Part shown: positions 1 to 7,812 of the stretch, piece after piece | Position numbering within the stretch: the first letter of the stretch is position 1 | Layout: the number at the start of each line of letters is the position of its first letter | DNA from: Variovorax flavidus | Lineage (GTDB): Bacteria > Pseudomonadota > Gammaproteobacteria > Burkholderiales > Burkholderiaceae_C | Assembly: GCF_030317145.1 (NCBI RefSeq) | Contig: NZ_JASZYE010000001.1 | Location: forward strand, 1,426,001 to 1,490,000 | Direction of reading: 5' to 3' | DNA length: 64,000 bases | Program-made: the position numbers and the translations under genes | Notes under the pieces: model-generated | What the model was told of the DNA's origin: nothing | The model's input: only the letters and a program-made list of their open reading frames with translations | Database searches by the model: none

Positions 1-1
1 C

Positions 2-727
2 GACAAGATGCCGGATGCGTTGCAGACGGCGCTCCGAAGACGCGACGTGGCAGATGCCGCCCAAGCCCTGCGCGAGCATGCCGGCCATGGAGGCAGGATC
101 GCTGCCGCCTGCATTGGCACCTTCGTGCTCGCCGAGTCTGGCCTGCTTGATGACCAGAAGGCGACGACCACCTGGTGGCTCGCCTCCCTCTTCCGCCAGC
201 GCTATCCGGCGGTGCGGCTCGACGAATCGCGCATGCTGGTGAGTTCAGGGGCCTTCGTGACGGCCGGAGCCGCCCTGAGCCATATCGACATGGCGCTGCT
301 CCTGGTGCGCCAGGCCAGCCCGGAACTCGCTGCCCTCGTGGCGAAATATCTGATCGTCGATTCCAGGCCGTCGCAGTCCGCCTACGTGATCACGGACCAC
401 CTGAGCCATTCTGACCCGACCGTCGAGCGCTTCGAACGTTGGGCACGCGGTCGGCTCGCGGACGGCTTCTCGCTGGACGAGGCAGCGTCCGCAGCAGGCA
501 CGAGCAAGCGCACCCTGGCTCGGCGCATGCACCAGGTCCTGGGCAAGAGCCCGTTGTCGTACTTTCAGGATCTGAGGGTGGAGCGTGCCGTCCACATGCT
601 CAAGACCAGCGACAGGAGCCTCGAGCAGATCGCCGAGCTGGTCGGCTATGCCGATGGCGTCACGCTTCGCTCGCTGCTGCGCCAGCGCATCGGCCGCAGC
701 GTGCGCGAATTGCGGGCCAACAACTGA
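2..727 (+). CDS. GlxA-family AraC-type transcriptional regulator (5' end outside window)
   Basis: Partial gene: the reading frame is open to the left edge, and only about 240 C-terminal residues of a family usually near 320 are present. The visible part holds the end of a DJ-1/PfpI-like (GATase1-like) sensor domain, with a Cys in the conserved nucleophile-elbow region (AACIGTF) followed by a GLLDD turn typical of GlxA regulators. After it comes a two-helix-turn-helix AraC DNA-binding domain over the last 100 residues (EAASAAGTSKRTLARR and a second helix near QIAELVGYAD). Members bind DNA and usually activate neighbouring catabolic genes. The target here is unknown because the upstream neighbourhood is missing. 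The internal ATG at 8 is probably not the real start. Confidence 0.85.
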   Translation, partial: DKMPDALQTALRRRDVADAAQALREHAGHGGRIAAACIGTFVLAESGLLDDQKATTTWWLASLFRQRYPAVRLDESRMLVSSGAFVTAGAALSHIDMALLLVRQASPELAALVAKYLIVDSRPSQSAYVITDHLSHSDPTVERFERWARGRLADGFSLDEAASAAGTSKRTLARRMHQVLGKSPLSYFQDLRVERAVHMLKTSDRSLEQIAELVGYADGVTLRSLLRQRIGRSVRELRANN

Positions 728-740
728 TTCGAGCAACAAC

Positions 741-768
741 GAAAAAGCGCCCTTGCGGGCGCTTCCTG
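741..768 (-). terminator. Rho-independent terminator of aceA
   Basis: An 8-bp perfect stem (AAGCGCCC / GGGCGCTT, arms 745-752 and 757-764) with a TTGC loop is followed on the minus strand by a run of five T. It lies about 35 bp beyond the aceA stop codon and in the orientation that ends aceA. It could also slow plus-strand transcription from the upstream regulator, but there is no good T run on that side. Confidence 0.8.
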
Positions 769-800
769 ATTCCTCATGCCGGCAAGCCGGCAAAGGAAAC

Positions 801-2120
801 TCAGTGGAACTGCTCTTCTTCCGTGGAGCCGGTCAGGGCCGTCACGCTCGACTTGCCGCCTTGGATCACGGTGGTCACTTCGTCGAAGTAGCCCGTGCCG
901 ACTTCCTGCTGATGCGACACGAAGGTGTAGCCGCGATCGCGGGCTGCGAATTCGGGCTCCTGCACCTTCTCGACATAGGCCGACATGCCGCGGGCCACGT
1001 AGTCCTGCGCGAGGTCGAACATGTTGAACCACATGGAGTGGATGCCGGCCAGCGTGATGAACTGGTACTTGTAGCCCATGGCGCCCAGCTCGCGCTGGAA
1101 CTTGGCGATGGTCGCGTCGTCGAGGTTCTTCTTCCAGTTGAAGGAAGGCGAGCAGTTGTAGGCGAGCATCTTGCCGGGGTGCACCTTGTGCACGGCTTCA
1201 GCGAACTTGCGGGCAAATTCCAGGTCGGGCGTGCCGGTTTCGCACCACACCAGGTCGGCGTAGTGGGCGTAAGCGATGGCGCGCGAGATGGCCTGGTCGA
1301 TGCCCTTCTTGGTCTTGTAGAAGCCTTCGGCCGTGCGTTCGCCGGTCAGGAAGGGCTTGTCGTTCTCGTCGTAGTCGCTGGTCAGCAGGTCGGCAGCTTC
1401 GGCATCGGTGCGTGCGATGACGAGCGTCGGCGTGCCGCAGACGTCGGCGGCCATGCGCGCGGCGATCAGCTTCTGCACGGCTTCGGTGGTCGGAACCAGC
1501 ACCTTGCCGCCCATGTGGCCGCACTTCTTGACCGAGGCGAGCTGGTCTTCGAAGTGCACGCCACCGGCGCCGGCGCGGATCATGGCCTTCATCAGTTCGA
1601 AGCCGTTGAGCACGCCGCCGAAGCCTGCCTCAGCGTCGGCCACGATCGGAGCGAAATAGTCGACGTAGTCCTTGTCGCCGGGGTTCGTGCCCTTGGACCA
1701 CTGGATCTCGTCCGCACGGCGGAAGGTGTTGTTGATGCGCTCGACCACGGTCGGCACGGAGTCCACCGGGTACAGCGACTGGTCGGGGTACATCGAGGCG
1801 TAGCTGTTGTTGTCGGCGGCAACTTGCCAGCCCGACAGGTAGATCGCCTTGACGCCGGCCTTGACCTGCTGCATGGCCTGGCCGCCAGTCAGGGCGCCGA
1901 GGCAGTTGACGTAGGGCTCGTTGTTCACGAGGTCCCAGAGCTTCTCGGCACCGCGGCGGGCGAGCGTGTGCTCGATCGGGAAGGAGCCGCGCAGGCGCAC
2001 CACGTCGGCCGCGCTGTAGCCGCGCTTGATGCCTTTCCAGCGAGGATTGGTCGCCCATTCTTTTTCGAGGGCGGCAATCTGTTGTTCGCGGCTCAGTTGT
2101 TCTGTGATGGTCTGGGGCAT
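801..2120 (-). CDS. aceA: isocitrate lyase
   Basis: First enzyme of the glyoxylate shunt; it cleaves isocitrate to glyoxylate and succinate and allows growth on acetate and fatty acids. The protein is 439 residues, the normal length for the bacterial short form. The signature KKCGH lies at residues 198-202 with catalytic Cys200, preceded by the FEDQ metal/substrate segment. I chose the ATG at 2120 rather than the longer frame opening at 2213 because GGAG sits 7-8 nt upstream and the family starts there. The gene is monocistronic, with its own terminator at 741-768 and an AT-rich upstream region with several inverted repeats. No malate synthase gene is visible in the window. Confidence 0.97.
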   Translation of the reverse strand: MPQTITEQLSREQQIAALEKEWATNPRWKGIKRGYSAADVVRLRGSFPIEHTLARRGAEKLWDLVNNEPYVNCLGALTGGQAMQQVKAGVKAIYLSGWQVAADNNSYASMYPDQSLYPVDSVPTVVERINNTFRRADEIQWSKGTNPGDKDYVDYFAPIVADAEAGFGGVLNGFELMKAMIRAGAGGVHFEDQLASVKKCGHMGGKVLVPTTEAVQKLIAARMAADVCGTPTLVIARTDAEAADLLTSDYDENDKPFLTGERTAEGFYKTKKGIDQAISRAIAYAHYADLVWCETGTPDLEFARKFAEAVHKVHPGKMLAYNCSPSFNWKKNLDDATIAKFQRELGAMGYKYQFITLAGIHSMWFNMFDLAQDYVARGMSAYVEKVQEPEFAARDRGYTFVSHQQEVGTGYFDEVTTVIQGGKSSVTALTGSTEEEQFH

Positions 2121-2361
2121 GGTCACTCCGAGGGGTTGGTTGAGAGGTGGCGCTGTCGCGTCGTGGGAGTAACTGTAAGGCAGCAGCGGACTCTTATGTC
2201 TTATAGAAGACATATTTTTGACCTAGCAAAATCAACGACTTACGCGCCTTTTTCTCAATGCGAAATAATTTTTCTTGTATTGAGAAAAAATATTGCGGCG
2301 CAGCACCGTTGCATTTCGCAATGCGCAATCATCTTTTCGTGAGTGAAAACGCCGTCGAATG
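2121..2361 (-). promoter_or_regulatory. aceA upstream regulatory region with nested inverted repeats
   Basis: This 241-bp gap is clearly AT-richer than its surroundings. It holds a perfect 11-bp inverted repeat (TTTTTCTCAAT at 2249-2259 and ATTGAGAAAAA at 2279-2289, 19-nt spacer). It also holds a perfect 8-bp inverted pair, TGCGAAAT at 2259-2266 and ATTTCGCA at 2313-2320, the latter running into TGCGCAA. This looks like the operator of a regulator acting on acetate-responsive aceA. XRE-type RamB/ScfR proteins commonly control aceA in other bacteria, but I cannot assign one here. The first repeat could alternatively terminate the gene at 2362-2766. Confidence 0.5.
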
Positions 2362-2766
2362 TCAGCGCGCGCGCAACCAGTCGCCGCTGGAGATGACGGC
2401 GCGGCCAACGATGCGCTGCGGGTGGATCTCGTAGATGAGGCATGGCAGCCGTTCGCCGCCCTCGTCGGGTTCGACCAGCACCTCGCGCTTGATGTATTCG
2501 CCCGAATCGTCCGGCTTGACCTCTTCCAGCACATCGAGCTGCGCTTCCAGTTCCGGCGTGATGCGGTAGATCTCGCCGAACAACTCCCCGGGTCCGCCCA
2601 GCACCGCTCCTGGGTAGGCGCCGAGGTCGTACAGCGTGCCGGCGATGCGCGCGTCGGCCACGCGTTCCGGCTTCGGATGAAAGCGTGCGATGTCGTTGAG
2701 GCCGCCGCTGCGCAGCGTGCCGTAGACAAACACGTAGCGAGACACGGCGGCGGATTGGGGCATCAT
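2362..2766 (-). CDS. gamma-glutamylcyclotransferase-like (AIG2/GGCT) family protein
   Basis: A 134-residue protein of the GGCT fold. The N-terminal YGTLRSG motif, which in this family forms the substrate loop, lies near residue 15. It is followed by GTLYDLGAYPG and the acidic FGEIYRI segment that carries the catalytic Glu in true cyclotransferases. The family acts on gamma-glutamyl amines or on gamma-glutamyl amino acids, and the exact substrate cannot be read from sequence. The gene starts with two consecutive ATG codons (2766 and 2763), so the first residue is uncertain. It lies on the same strand as aceA, 241 bp upstream of it, and diverges from the EamA gene with only about 30 bp between the starts. 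Confidence 0.85.
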   Translation of the reverse strand: MMPQSAAVSRYVFVYGTLRSGGLNDIARFHPKPERVADARIAGTLYDLGAYPGAVLGGPGELFGEIYRITPELEAQLDVLEEVKPDDSGEYIKREVLVEPDEGGERLPCLIYEIHPQRIVGRAVISSGDWLRAR

Positions 2767-2796
2767 CGAATCAGTCCTCTCAACGCTCCCAGTCTA

Positions 2797-3723
2797 TTGA
2801 ACACCGCACTCCCCGCACCGGGCCGCCTGGTGGCCTACGGTTGCCTCGCCTTGAGCATGTCGCTCGTCGGCAGCTATGTCGCCCTATCCAAGCCGCTGGT
2901 CGCTGCGTTTCCCGTGCTGCTGCTCGCGTGGCTGCGTTTCGGCATCGCGGCGTTGGCCATGCCGCACTGGCTTCGACGGCCGCCGGACGAGCCCTTGATG
3001 ACCTCACGCACGCGCGGGCTGGTCTTCCTCGAGTCCTTTCTCGGCAACTTCCTGTTCTCGATCTGCATGCTCTTTGGCGTGAGCCTGACGAGCGCGGTGT
3101 CGGCCGGCGTGATCATGGCGTCGATCCCCGCCGTTGTAGCCATCGGCAGTTGGATGTTCCTGCGCGAGCAGATCACGCCGCGCGTCGGGCTGGCAATCGC
3201 CTGCGCGGCGTTCGGCATCGGACTTCTCGCGCTCGCTCCAGGGCAAGCCACGGCGCACACGAGCAACGCAACGTCGACGCAGATGCCGTGGCTCGGCAAC
3301 CTGCTGGTCTTCTGCGCGGTGGTGTGCGAGGCCTCCTATGCGGTCATCGGCAAGTCGCTCACGGGGCGCCTCGGACCCAAGCGCATCTCCTCGCTCATCA
3401 ACCTGTGGGGCTTCGTGCTGTCGACGCCTTTCGGGATCTGGTTCGCCCTGCACTTCGATTTCGGTGCCGTGTCCTTCGGCGTCTGGAGCCTGCTTGTCGT
3501 CTACGCATTGGCTGCAAGCATCTGGACCGTGTGGCTCTGGATGACCGGACTGAAGGGTGTGCCCGCTTCGCAGGCCGGCGTCTTCACGGTGATGCTGCCG
3601 GTGAGCGCCGCCGTCGTCGGAGTGCTCGTTCTGGGTGAGAGTCTGTCGACCCCGCAAGTGCTCGCGTTCGCGCTCGCGCTGCTTGGTGTCGTGCTCGCGA
3701 CGTGGCCCTCGCGCAGAGCTTGA
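2797..3723 (+). CDS. EamA/DMT-superfamily permease
   Basis: A 308-residue integral membrane protein with about ten hydrophobic segments in two repeats of five, the layout of the EamA drug/metabolite transporter family (exporters of metabolites and amino-acid-like compounds). The substrate is unknown. The frame is open from 2359, but the residues before 2797 overlap the divergent GGCT gene and are not hydrophobic. The TTG at 2797 gives the family length, and a later ATG near 2857 would cut into the first membrane helix. The start is therefore a judgement. The C-terminal repeat (TGLKGVPASQAGVF) is typical of DMT proteins. No terminator is obvious after the stop codon. Confidence 0.85.
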   Translation: MNTALPAPGRLVAYGCLALSMSLVGSYVALSKPLVAAFPVLLLAWLRFGIAALAMPHWLRRPPDEPLMTSRTRGLVFLESFLGNFLFSICMLFGVSLTSAVSAGVIMASIPAVVAIGSWMFLREQITPRVGLAIACAAFGIGLLALAPGQATAHTSNATSTQMPWLGNLLVFCAVVCEASYAVIGKSLTGRLGPKRISSLINLWGFVLSTPFGIWFALHFDFGAVSFGVWSLLVVYALAASIWTVWLWMTGLKGVPASQAGVFTVMLPVSAAVVGVLVLGESLSTPQVLAFALALLGVVLATWPSRRA

Positions 3724-3906
3724 TGCCATCGGAGCGCACTCCCTAGGGAAAACGCGCCTCTTCTCCCCTCTGAAAAAACAACAGCTCCCAATGAAAAAAC
3801 CGCTTTTTCCCTTGGAAACGAGTTTTTTCTCCTTTAGCATCCGCAATGCCGATGGAGACACTGCTTTTCATTGGTGAAAGTGTCCAACCAAAAAAGGAAA
3901 TCAACC
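3724..3906 (+). promoter_or_regulatory. AT-rich leader/promoter region of the H1/SWIB gene
   Basis: The 183-bp gap has many A and T runs, unusual in this genome. Close to the start codon is an imperfect hairpin with GACACT...TTTC at 3857-3869 and GAAAGTGTC at 3876-3884, followed by the purine-rich ribosome-binding site AAAAAGGAAA just before the ATG. I see no clear -35/-10 pair. The hairpin may affect mRNA stability or translation of the abundant basic protein downstream. Confidence 0.35.
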
Positions 3907-4083
3907 ATGGCAACTGCAAAGAAGGCTCCGGCCAAGAAAGCTCCCGCGAAGAAGGCCGCTCCGGCCAAGAAGGCGGCAGCACCGGCAAAGAAGGCTGCTC
4001 CTGCAAAGAAGGCAGCACCCGCCAAGAAGGCGGCTCCGGCCAAGAAGGCTGCTGCAAAGAAGGCTGCTCCCGCAAAGAAGCGC
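3907..4083 (+). repeat. AKKA(P/A) coding repeat of the H1-like tail
   Basis: About a dozen direct repeats of a 12-18 bp unit encoding AKKAP or AKKAA. They are in frame, so slippage in multiples of the unit would change tail length without breaking the gene. Such tails are known to vary in length between strains of other bacteria with H1-like proteins. Confidence 0.85.
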
Positions 4084-4329
4084 ACTCCGAACGCTGCGTT
4101 CATGAAGGCACTGACCCCCAGCCCGGCGCTCGCCGCTGTGGTCGGCTCGACGCCTCTGCCGCGCACCGCTGTCGTGAGCAAGCTGTGGGACTACATCAAG
4201 AAGAACAACCTGCAAGACAAGGCCAACAAGCGCAACATCAACGCCGATGCCAAGCTGAAGGAAATCTTCGGCAAGCCGCAAGTGTCGATGTTCGAACTGG
4301 CCTCGCTGATCGGCAAGCACGTCAAGTGA
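3907..4329 (+). CDS. histone H1-like/SWIB domain DNA-binding protein
   Basis: A 140-residue two-part protein. Residues 1-60 are a lysine/alanine/proline tail built of repeated AKKAP and AKKAA units, like the C-terminal tail of eukaryotic histone H1 and bacterial H1-like proteins. Residues about 65-139 form a SWIB/MDM2-type domain (TAVVSKLWDYIKKNNLQD, ending ASLIGKHVK). It presumably binds and compacts nucleoid DNA through the basic tail. The start at 3907 is preceded by AAGGAAA at the right spacing, and an in-frame codon 36 nt upstream is not needed. Codons in the tail alternate GCA/GCT/GCC and AAG, so the repeat is partly diverged at DNA level. A strong terminator follows. Confidence 0.9.
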   Translation: MATAKKAPAKKAPAKKAAPAKKAAAPAKKAAPAKKAAPAKKAAPAKKAAAKKAAPAKKRTPNAAFMKALTPSPALAAVVGSTPLPRTAVVSKLWDYIKKNNLQDKANKRNINADAKLKEIFGKPQVSMFELASLIGKHVK

Positions 4330-4357
4330 GCCTTTGGGCGCCTCGCGCGCTTGAATC

Positions 4358-4388
4358 AAAAAAGCCGGCTTCTGCCGGCTTTTTTTTG
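4358..4388. terminator. Bidirectional Rho-independent terminator
   Basis: Stem AGCCGGC / GCCGGCT with a short loop is flanked by six A on the left and eight T on the right. It can therefore end the plus-strand H1/SWIB gene and the minus-strand thiamine-diphosphate enzyme gene that converge on it. Confidence 0.9.
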
Positions 4389-4407
4389 CCCGCGAGGAAC
4401 GCGAGCC

Positions 4408-6126
4408 TCAGCCCCGCGCCTGCGCGGCCTTGGTGATCGTGCTGAGCGTGCCGCGGGTGGTGATCACCTCGGGGTCCAGCGGAATCTCAATCAGCGTGCC
4501 CGTATCCGCCGCCAGTGCGCGCAGCAGCGCCGCCTCGAACTGCGAGGTCTCGGTCACGCGCTCGGCGGCGTAGCCGTAGGCCTGGGCCAAGGCACAGAAG
4601 TCCGGGTTGCGCAAGGCAGTGCCGCTCACCTTGGTGGGGTACTCCCGCTCCTGATGCATGCGGATCGTGCCGAACATGCCGTTGTTCAGCAGCACGATGA
4701 TGCTCTTGCCGCCGTGCTGCGACGCCGTGGCGAGTTCCTGCCCGTTCATCAGGAAGTCGCCGTCACCGGCAATGGTGAAGGCGATACGGCCCGTCGCGAT
4801 GTTGGCCGCGATGCCTGCTGGCACGCCGTAACCCATCGCGCCGCTGGTGGGTGCCAATTGCGTCTTGTGGCCCTTCGCCAGGCCGTGATAGCGAAAGTAG
4901 CGATGCACCCAGCTCGCGAAGTTGCCTGCGCCGTTGGTGATGGCCGCGTCGGGCGGCAGGTGCTTCTGCAGCAGCGTCACGACCTCGACCATGTCGACCG
5001 CGCCTCGCGGCGTCTCCGGCGGAAGTCCGGCCAGCGCCTGCGGCTCCAGGTTTGCAAGGTAGTCCGCATGTGCCGATGCGGTCCAGGCTTCCCATGGCAA
5101 CTCGGTCGGTGCGCTCAGGACTTCGAGGCTGCGCGCTGCCGAACTCATGCCCGCATTGATGGCGAGATCCGCCTGATAGACCCGGTTGAGCTCTTCCGCG
5201 CTCGCATGGATGTGCACGAGGGTCTGCTTCGGCTTCGGCGCTTCGAGCAGCGTGTAGCCGCTGGTCGTCATCTCCCCGAGACGCGGGCCGATCGCGAGGA
5301 CCAGGTCGCTTTGCCTGACGCGCTCGGCCAGCTTTGGATTGATCGCGATGCCCACATCGCCCGCATAGAGCGGATGGTGGTTGTCAAAGGTGTCCTGAAA
5401 TCGGAAGGCATTCGCGACAGGCAGCTTCCAGTTCTCCGCGAAGCGCTGCAGTGCCTGCGCGGCCTGCGGCGTCCATCCACCGCCACCCGCGATCACCAGG
5501 GGACGCTGTGACTTCAGCAACAGCTCACGCAGGGTGCGCAGCGCGCCGGGATCGCTCCACGGCTCCACCGCTTCCACGCGGCGCAGCGGCCGGGCCGTCG
5601 TCGTGGCGCGAAGCATGTCCTCGGGCAGCACCACGACGACGGGACCGGGGCGTCCGTTCATCGCAGTGGCGAATGCGCGTGCGATGTATTCGGGGATCCG
5701 GTTCGCGTCGTCGATGCGCTCGACCCGCTTGGCAAATCCCTTGGTGCTCGGGCCGAAGAAGCTGCCGTAGTCGACTTCCTGGAAGGCCTCCCGATCGCGG
5801 AAGTCGCTGCCGACGTCGCCGACGAACAGCACCATCGGCGTCGAATCCTGGAAGGCGTTGTGCACGCCGATCGATGCGTTGGTCGCGCCCGGCCCACGCG
5901 TGACGAAGCAGACGCCGGGTCGGCCCGTCAGCTTGCCGTGCGCCTCGGCCATGAACGCCGCGCCGCCCTCCTGGCGATTGACGACGAAGCGGATGCGCTC
6001 GCCGTAGGCGTGAAAGCCGTCGAGCACCGCGAGGAAACTCTCCCCCGGGACCCCAAAGGCCAGTTCGACTCCTTGTTCGACCAGGCATTCGACGATCAAG
6101 TGGCCTGCGGGTTGTGATGTGCTCAT
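4408..6126 (-). CDS. thiamine-diphosphate-dependent enzyme, acetolactate synthase-like family
   Basis: A 572-residue protein with the three-domain layout of the acetolactate synthase/benzoylformate decarboxylase family. The N-terminal pyrimidine-binding domain has the catalytic Glu (Glu53 in RQEGGAA), followed by a central domain. The C-terminal pyrophosphate domain has the GDGDF...NN thiamine-diphosphate/Mg motif at about 454-482. The family carries out decarboxylation or carboligation of 2-keto acids and related ketones. Nothing in the sequence fixes the substrate, and no ilvH partner is present, so biosynthetic acetolactate synthase is unlikely. The ATG at 6126 is preferred over a TTG at 6150. 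It diverges from the TetR gene, suggesting joint control with the catabolic operon at 7-15 kb. Confidence 0.85.
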   Translation of the reverse strand: MSTSQPAGHLIVECLVEQGVELAFGVPGESFLAVLDGFHAYGERIRFVVNRQEGGAAFMAEAHGKLTGRPGVCFVTRGPGATNASIGVHNAFQDSTPMVLFVGDVGSDFRDREAFQEVDYGSFFGPSTKGFAKRVERIDDANRIPEYIARAFATAMNGRPGPVVVVLPEDMLRATTTARPLRRVEAVEPWSDPGALRTLRELLLKSQRPLVIAGGGGWTPQAAQALQRFAENWKLPVANAFRFQDTFDNHHPLYAGDVGIAINPKLAERVRQSDLVLAIGPRLGEMTTSGYTLLEAPKPKQTLVHIHASAEELNRVYQADLAINAGMSSAARSLEVLSAPTELPWEAWTASAHADYLANLEPQALAGLPPETPRGAVDMVEVVTLLQKHLPPDAAITNGAGNFASWVHRYFRYHGLAKGHKTQLAPTSGAMGYGVPAGIAANIATGRIAFTIAGDGDFLMNGQELATASQHGGKSIIVLLNNGMFGTIRMHQEREYPTKVSGTALRNPDFCALAQAYGYAAERVTETSQFEAALLRALAADTGTLIEIPLDPEVITTRGTLSTITKAAQARG

Positions 6127-6222
6127 GTGCGTTGCGCCTCTCTGCTGCAATAGGGTTTGCGCGGATTATCCGCGCGCCTCACAGCAGCTTGCCTTAATTC
6201 CCCAATTGGTTAAATTCGCCCC
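6127..6222. promoter_or_regulatory. Divergent promoter region with palindromic TetR-operator candidate
   Basis: The short gap between the thiamine-diphosphate enzyme and tetR genes contains the self-complementary CCAATTGG (6202-6209) flanked by TTAATT and TTAAATT. The half-site TTAATTC and the AATTGG end recur in the palindrome at 6928-6950 before the ABC operon. Both lie where a local TetR repressor would bind. Confidence 0.4.
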
Positions 6223-6870
6223 ATGAAAGCCCAATCCACGGCACCTGCCGAACCGCGTTCGCGCGATGCCGACCGCTCGCAACTCGCGATCCTCGCGTCG
6301 GCGCGCGACGAATTCGCACAGCGCGGCTTGGCCGGCGCCCGCATGGACAGCATTGCCGAGCGCGCAGGGCTGAACAAGCGGCTGATCTACTACTACTTCG
6401 GCAGCAAGGACGATCTCTTCCTCGCCGTGCTCGAGGGCACCTACGCCGACATCCGCCAGGCCGAGCAACGGCTGCATCTGGACGAGGTCGAACCCGTCGA
6501 AGCCATCCGCAGGCTGATCTCCTTCACCTGGCACTACTACCTCGAGCATCCGGAATTCATCACGCTGCTCAACAGCGAGAACCTGCATCGCGCCGCGCAC
6601 CTCAAGCGCTCCGAACGCATCCAGGAGATGAACTCGCCGCTGGTCCAGCTGCTCGACGACGTGCTGGAGCGCGGCAAGCGCGACAACCTCTTTCGCGCCG
6701 GCGTCGACCCCGTGCAGCTCTACATCTCGATCGCCTCCCTCTGCTACTTCTACCTGTCGAACAACGACACGCTGTCGGCGGTCTTCGGCCGCAACCTGCG
6801 CGCGCCCAAGGCGATGGCGCAGCGCCTGTCGCACATGACCGACCTGGTGCTCGGCTACGTGCTGCGCTGA
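6223..6870 (+). CDS. TetR/AcrR-family transcriptional regulator
   Basis: A 215-residue regulator. The helix-turn-helix lies at about residues 35-62 (GARMDSIAERAGLNK followed by YYYFGSKDDL), and the rest is a helical ligand-binding domain. TetR proteins are usually repressors released by a small ligand. Its position between a divergent thiamine-diphosphate enzyme gene and a co-directional eight-gene transport/catabolic operon makes those its likely targets, with the substrate or a pathway intermediate as the inducer. This is inference from gene order and from the related palindromes at 6194-6213 and 6928-6950. Confidence 0.92.
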   Translation: MKAQSTAPAEPRSRDADRSQLAILASARDEFAQRGLAGARMDSIAERAGLNKRLIYYYFGSKDDLFLAVLEGTYADIRQAEQRLHLDEVEPVEAIRRLISFTWHYYLEHPEFITLLNSENLHRAAHLKRSERIQEMNSPLVQLLDDVLERGKRDNLFRAGVDPVQLYISIASLCYFYLSNNDTLSAVFGRNLRAPKAMAQRLSHMTDLVLGYVLR

Positions 6871-6927
6871 TACGGGTATCTCCTAGGGGCTCGCCCGTTG
6901 ACGGGCCTGATGGACTTTCTAGAATCG

Positions 6928-6950
6928 TTAATTCACTTTCTGGTGAATTG
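6928..6950 (+). promoter_or_regulatory. Palindromic operator candidate upstream of the ABC operon
   Basis: AATTCAC (6930-6936) and GTGAATT (6943-6949) form a perfect 7-bp inverted repeat with a 6-nt spacer, inside TTAATTC...AATTGG. It lies about 57 bp before the first ABC gene. TetR dimers typically bind such sites. Confidence 0.5.
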
Positions 6951-7006
6951 GAAGTGCGGCGCGGCCGCCCATTCCACCGCCCACACGGTTCAACAAAGTC
7001 CTGCCG

Positions 7007-7780
7007 ATGCTTCGCAACGTCCTGCTTTCGCCTGCATTGCGGCCCTTCCTGCTCATCCTGATGCTGCTGGTGCTGTGGGACCTCGCAATCCGGCTTTTCA
7101 GGATTCCGGCGTATCTCGTTCCTCCGCCCCTGCAAGTGGTGCACCAACTGATCGCCGAGTGGCCGCGCCTCCTCTCTGAAAGCTGGAAGACCACGCTCGC
7201 CACTCTGGGCGGCTTCGGCCTCACGATCGTCATCGGCATCCCCATTGCGATGGTGATCGCGTACTCGCGCGTCGTGGAGTCCTTCGTCTATCCGCTGCTC
7301 GTGTTCTCGCAGAGCATCCCCAAGGTCGCGATCGCGCCGCTGTTCGTGGTGTGGTTCGGCTTCGGCATCTTCCCGAAGGTGATCTCGGCCTTCCTGCTCG
7401 GCTTTTTCCCGGTGGTGGTTTCCACGGTGATGGGCTTCAAGTCGGTCGAGCCCGACATGCTCGACCTCGCGCGCTCCATGGGCGCCAGCCGCCTCCAGAC
7501 CTTTTTCAAGATCAGCTTGCCGCAGGCCATGCCCGCGATCTTCAGCGGCCTCAAGGTGTCGGTGACCCTGGCTGTCGTCGGCGCGGTGGTCGGCGAGTTC
7601 GTGGGTTCCAACTCCGGCATCGGCTATGTGCTGCAGGTGGCCAACGGCAATTTCGACCTGCCGCTGATGTTCGCCGCGCTGGTGGTGCTCTCGAGCATCG
7701 GCGTCGTCCTCTTCGTGGCCGTCGACCTGGTCGAGCGGCTGATGATTCCGTGGCACGCCTCGCAGCGCCACGCCCAGTGA
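7007..7780 (+). CDS. ABC transporter permease, SsuC/TauC/ThiX type
   Basis: A 257-residue inner-membrane protein with about six helices and the binding-protein-dependent transport signature in its cytoplasmic loop (EAA-like region at MGASRLQTFFKISLPQAMPA). This subfamily serves importers of alkanesulfonates, taurine, nitrate-like anions and pyrimidine precursors, so it does not specify a substrate. It is the first gene of a run with short gaps (32, 35, 10, 33, 26, 8 and 6 bp) extending to 15373. The binding protein and ATPase genes follow directly, giving a complete importer. Confidence 0.92.
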   Translation: MLRNVLLSPALRPFLLILMLLVLWDLAIRLFRIPAYLVPPPLQVVHQLIAEWPRLLSESWKTTLATLGGFGLTIVIGIPIAMVIAYSRVVESFVYPLLVFSQSIPKVAIAPLFVVWFGFGIFPKVISAFLLGFFPVVVSTVMGFKSVEPDMLDLARSMGASRLQTFFKISLPQAMPAIFSGLKVSVTLAVVGAVVGEFVGSNSGIGYVLQVANGNFDLPLMFAALVVLSSIGVVLFVAVDLVERLMIPWHASQRHAQ

Positions 7781-7812
7781 GTCCCGCAACAACGTCCAAC
7801 CAGGAGACAACC

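Noticed and set aside
585..2342. A 585-codon plus-strand open frame opposite aceA
   Set aside because: It is the antisense shadow of a well-conserved isocitrate lyase in GC-rich DNA; the translation is low-complexity Gly/Val/Arg/His-rich and has no recognisable domain.
4408..6126. Calling the thiamine-diphosphate enzyme acetolactate synthase (ilvB/ilvI)
   Set aside because: There is no ilvH or ilvC neighbour, the context is catabolic, and the family motifs do not separate synthases from decarboxylases.
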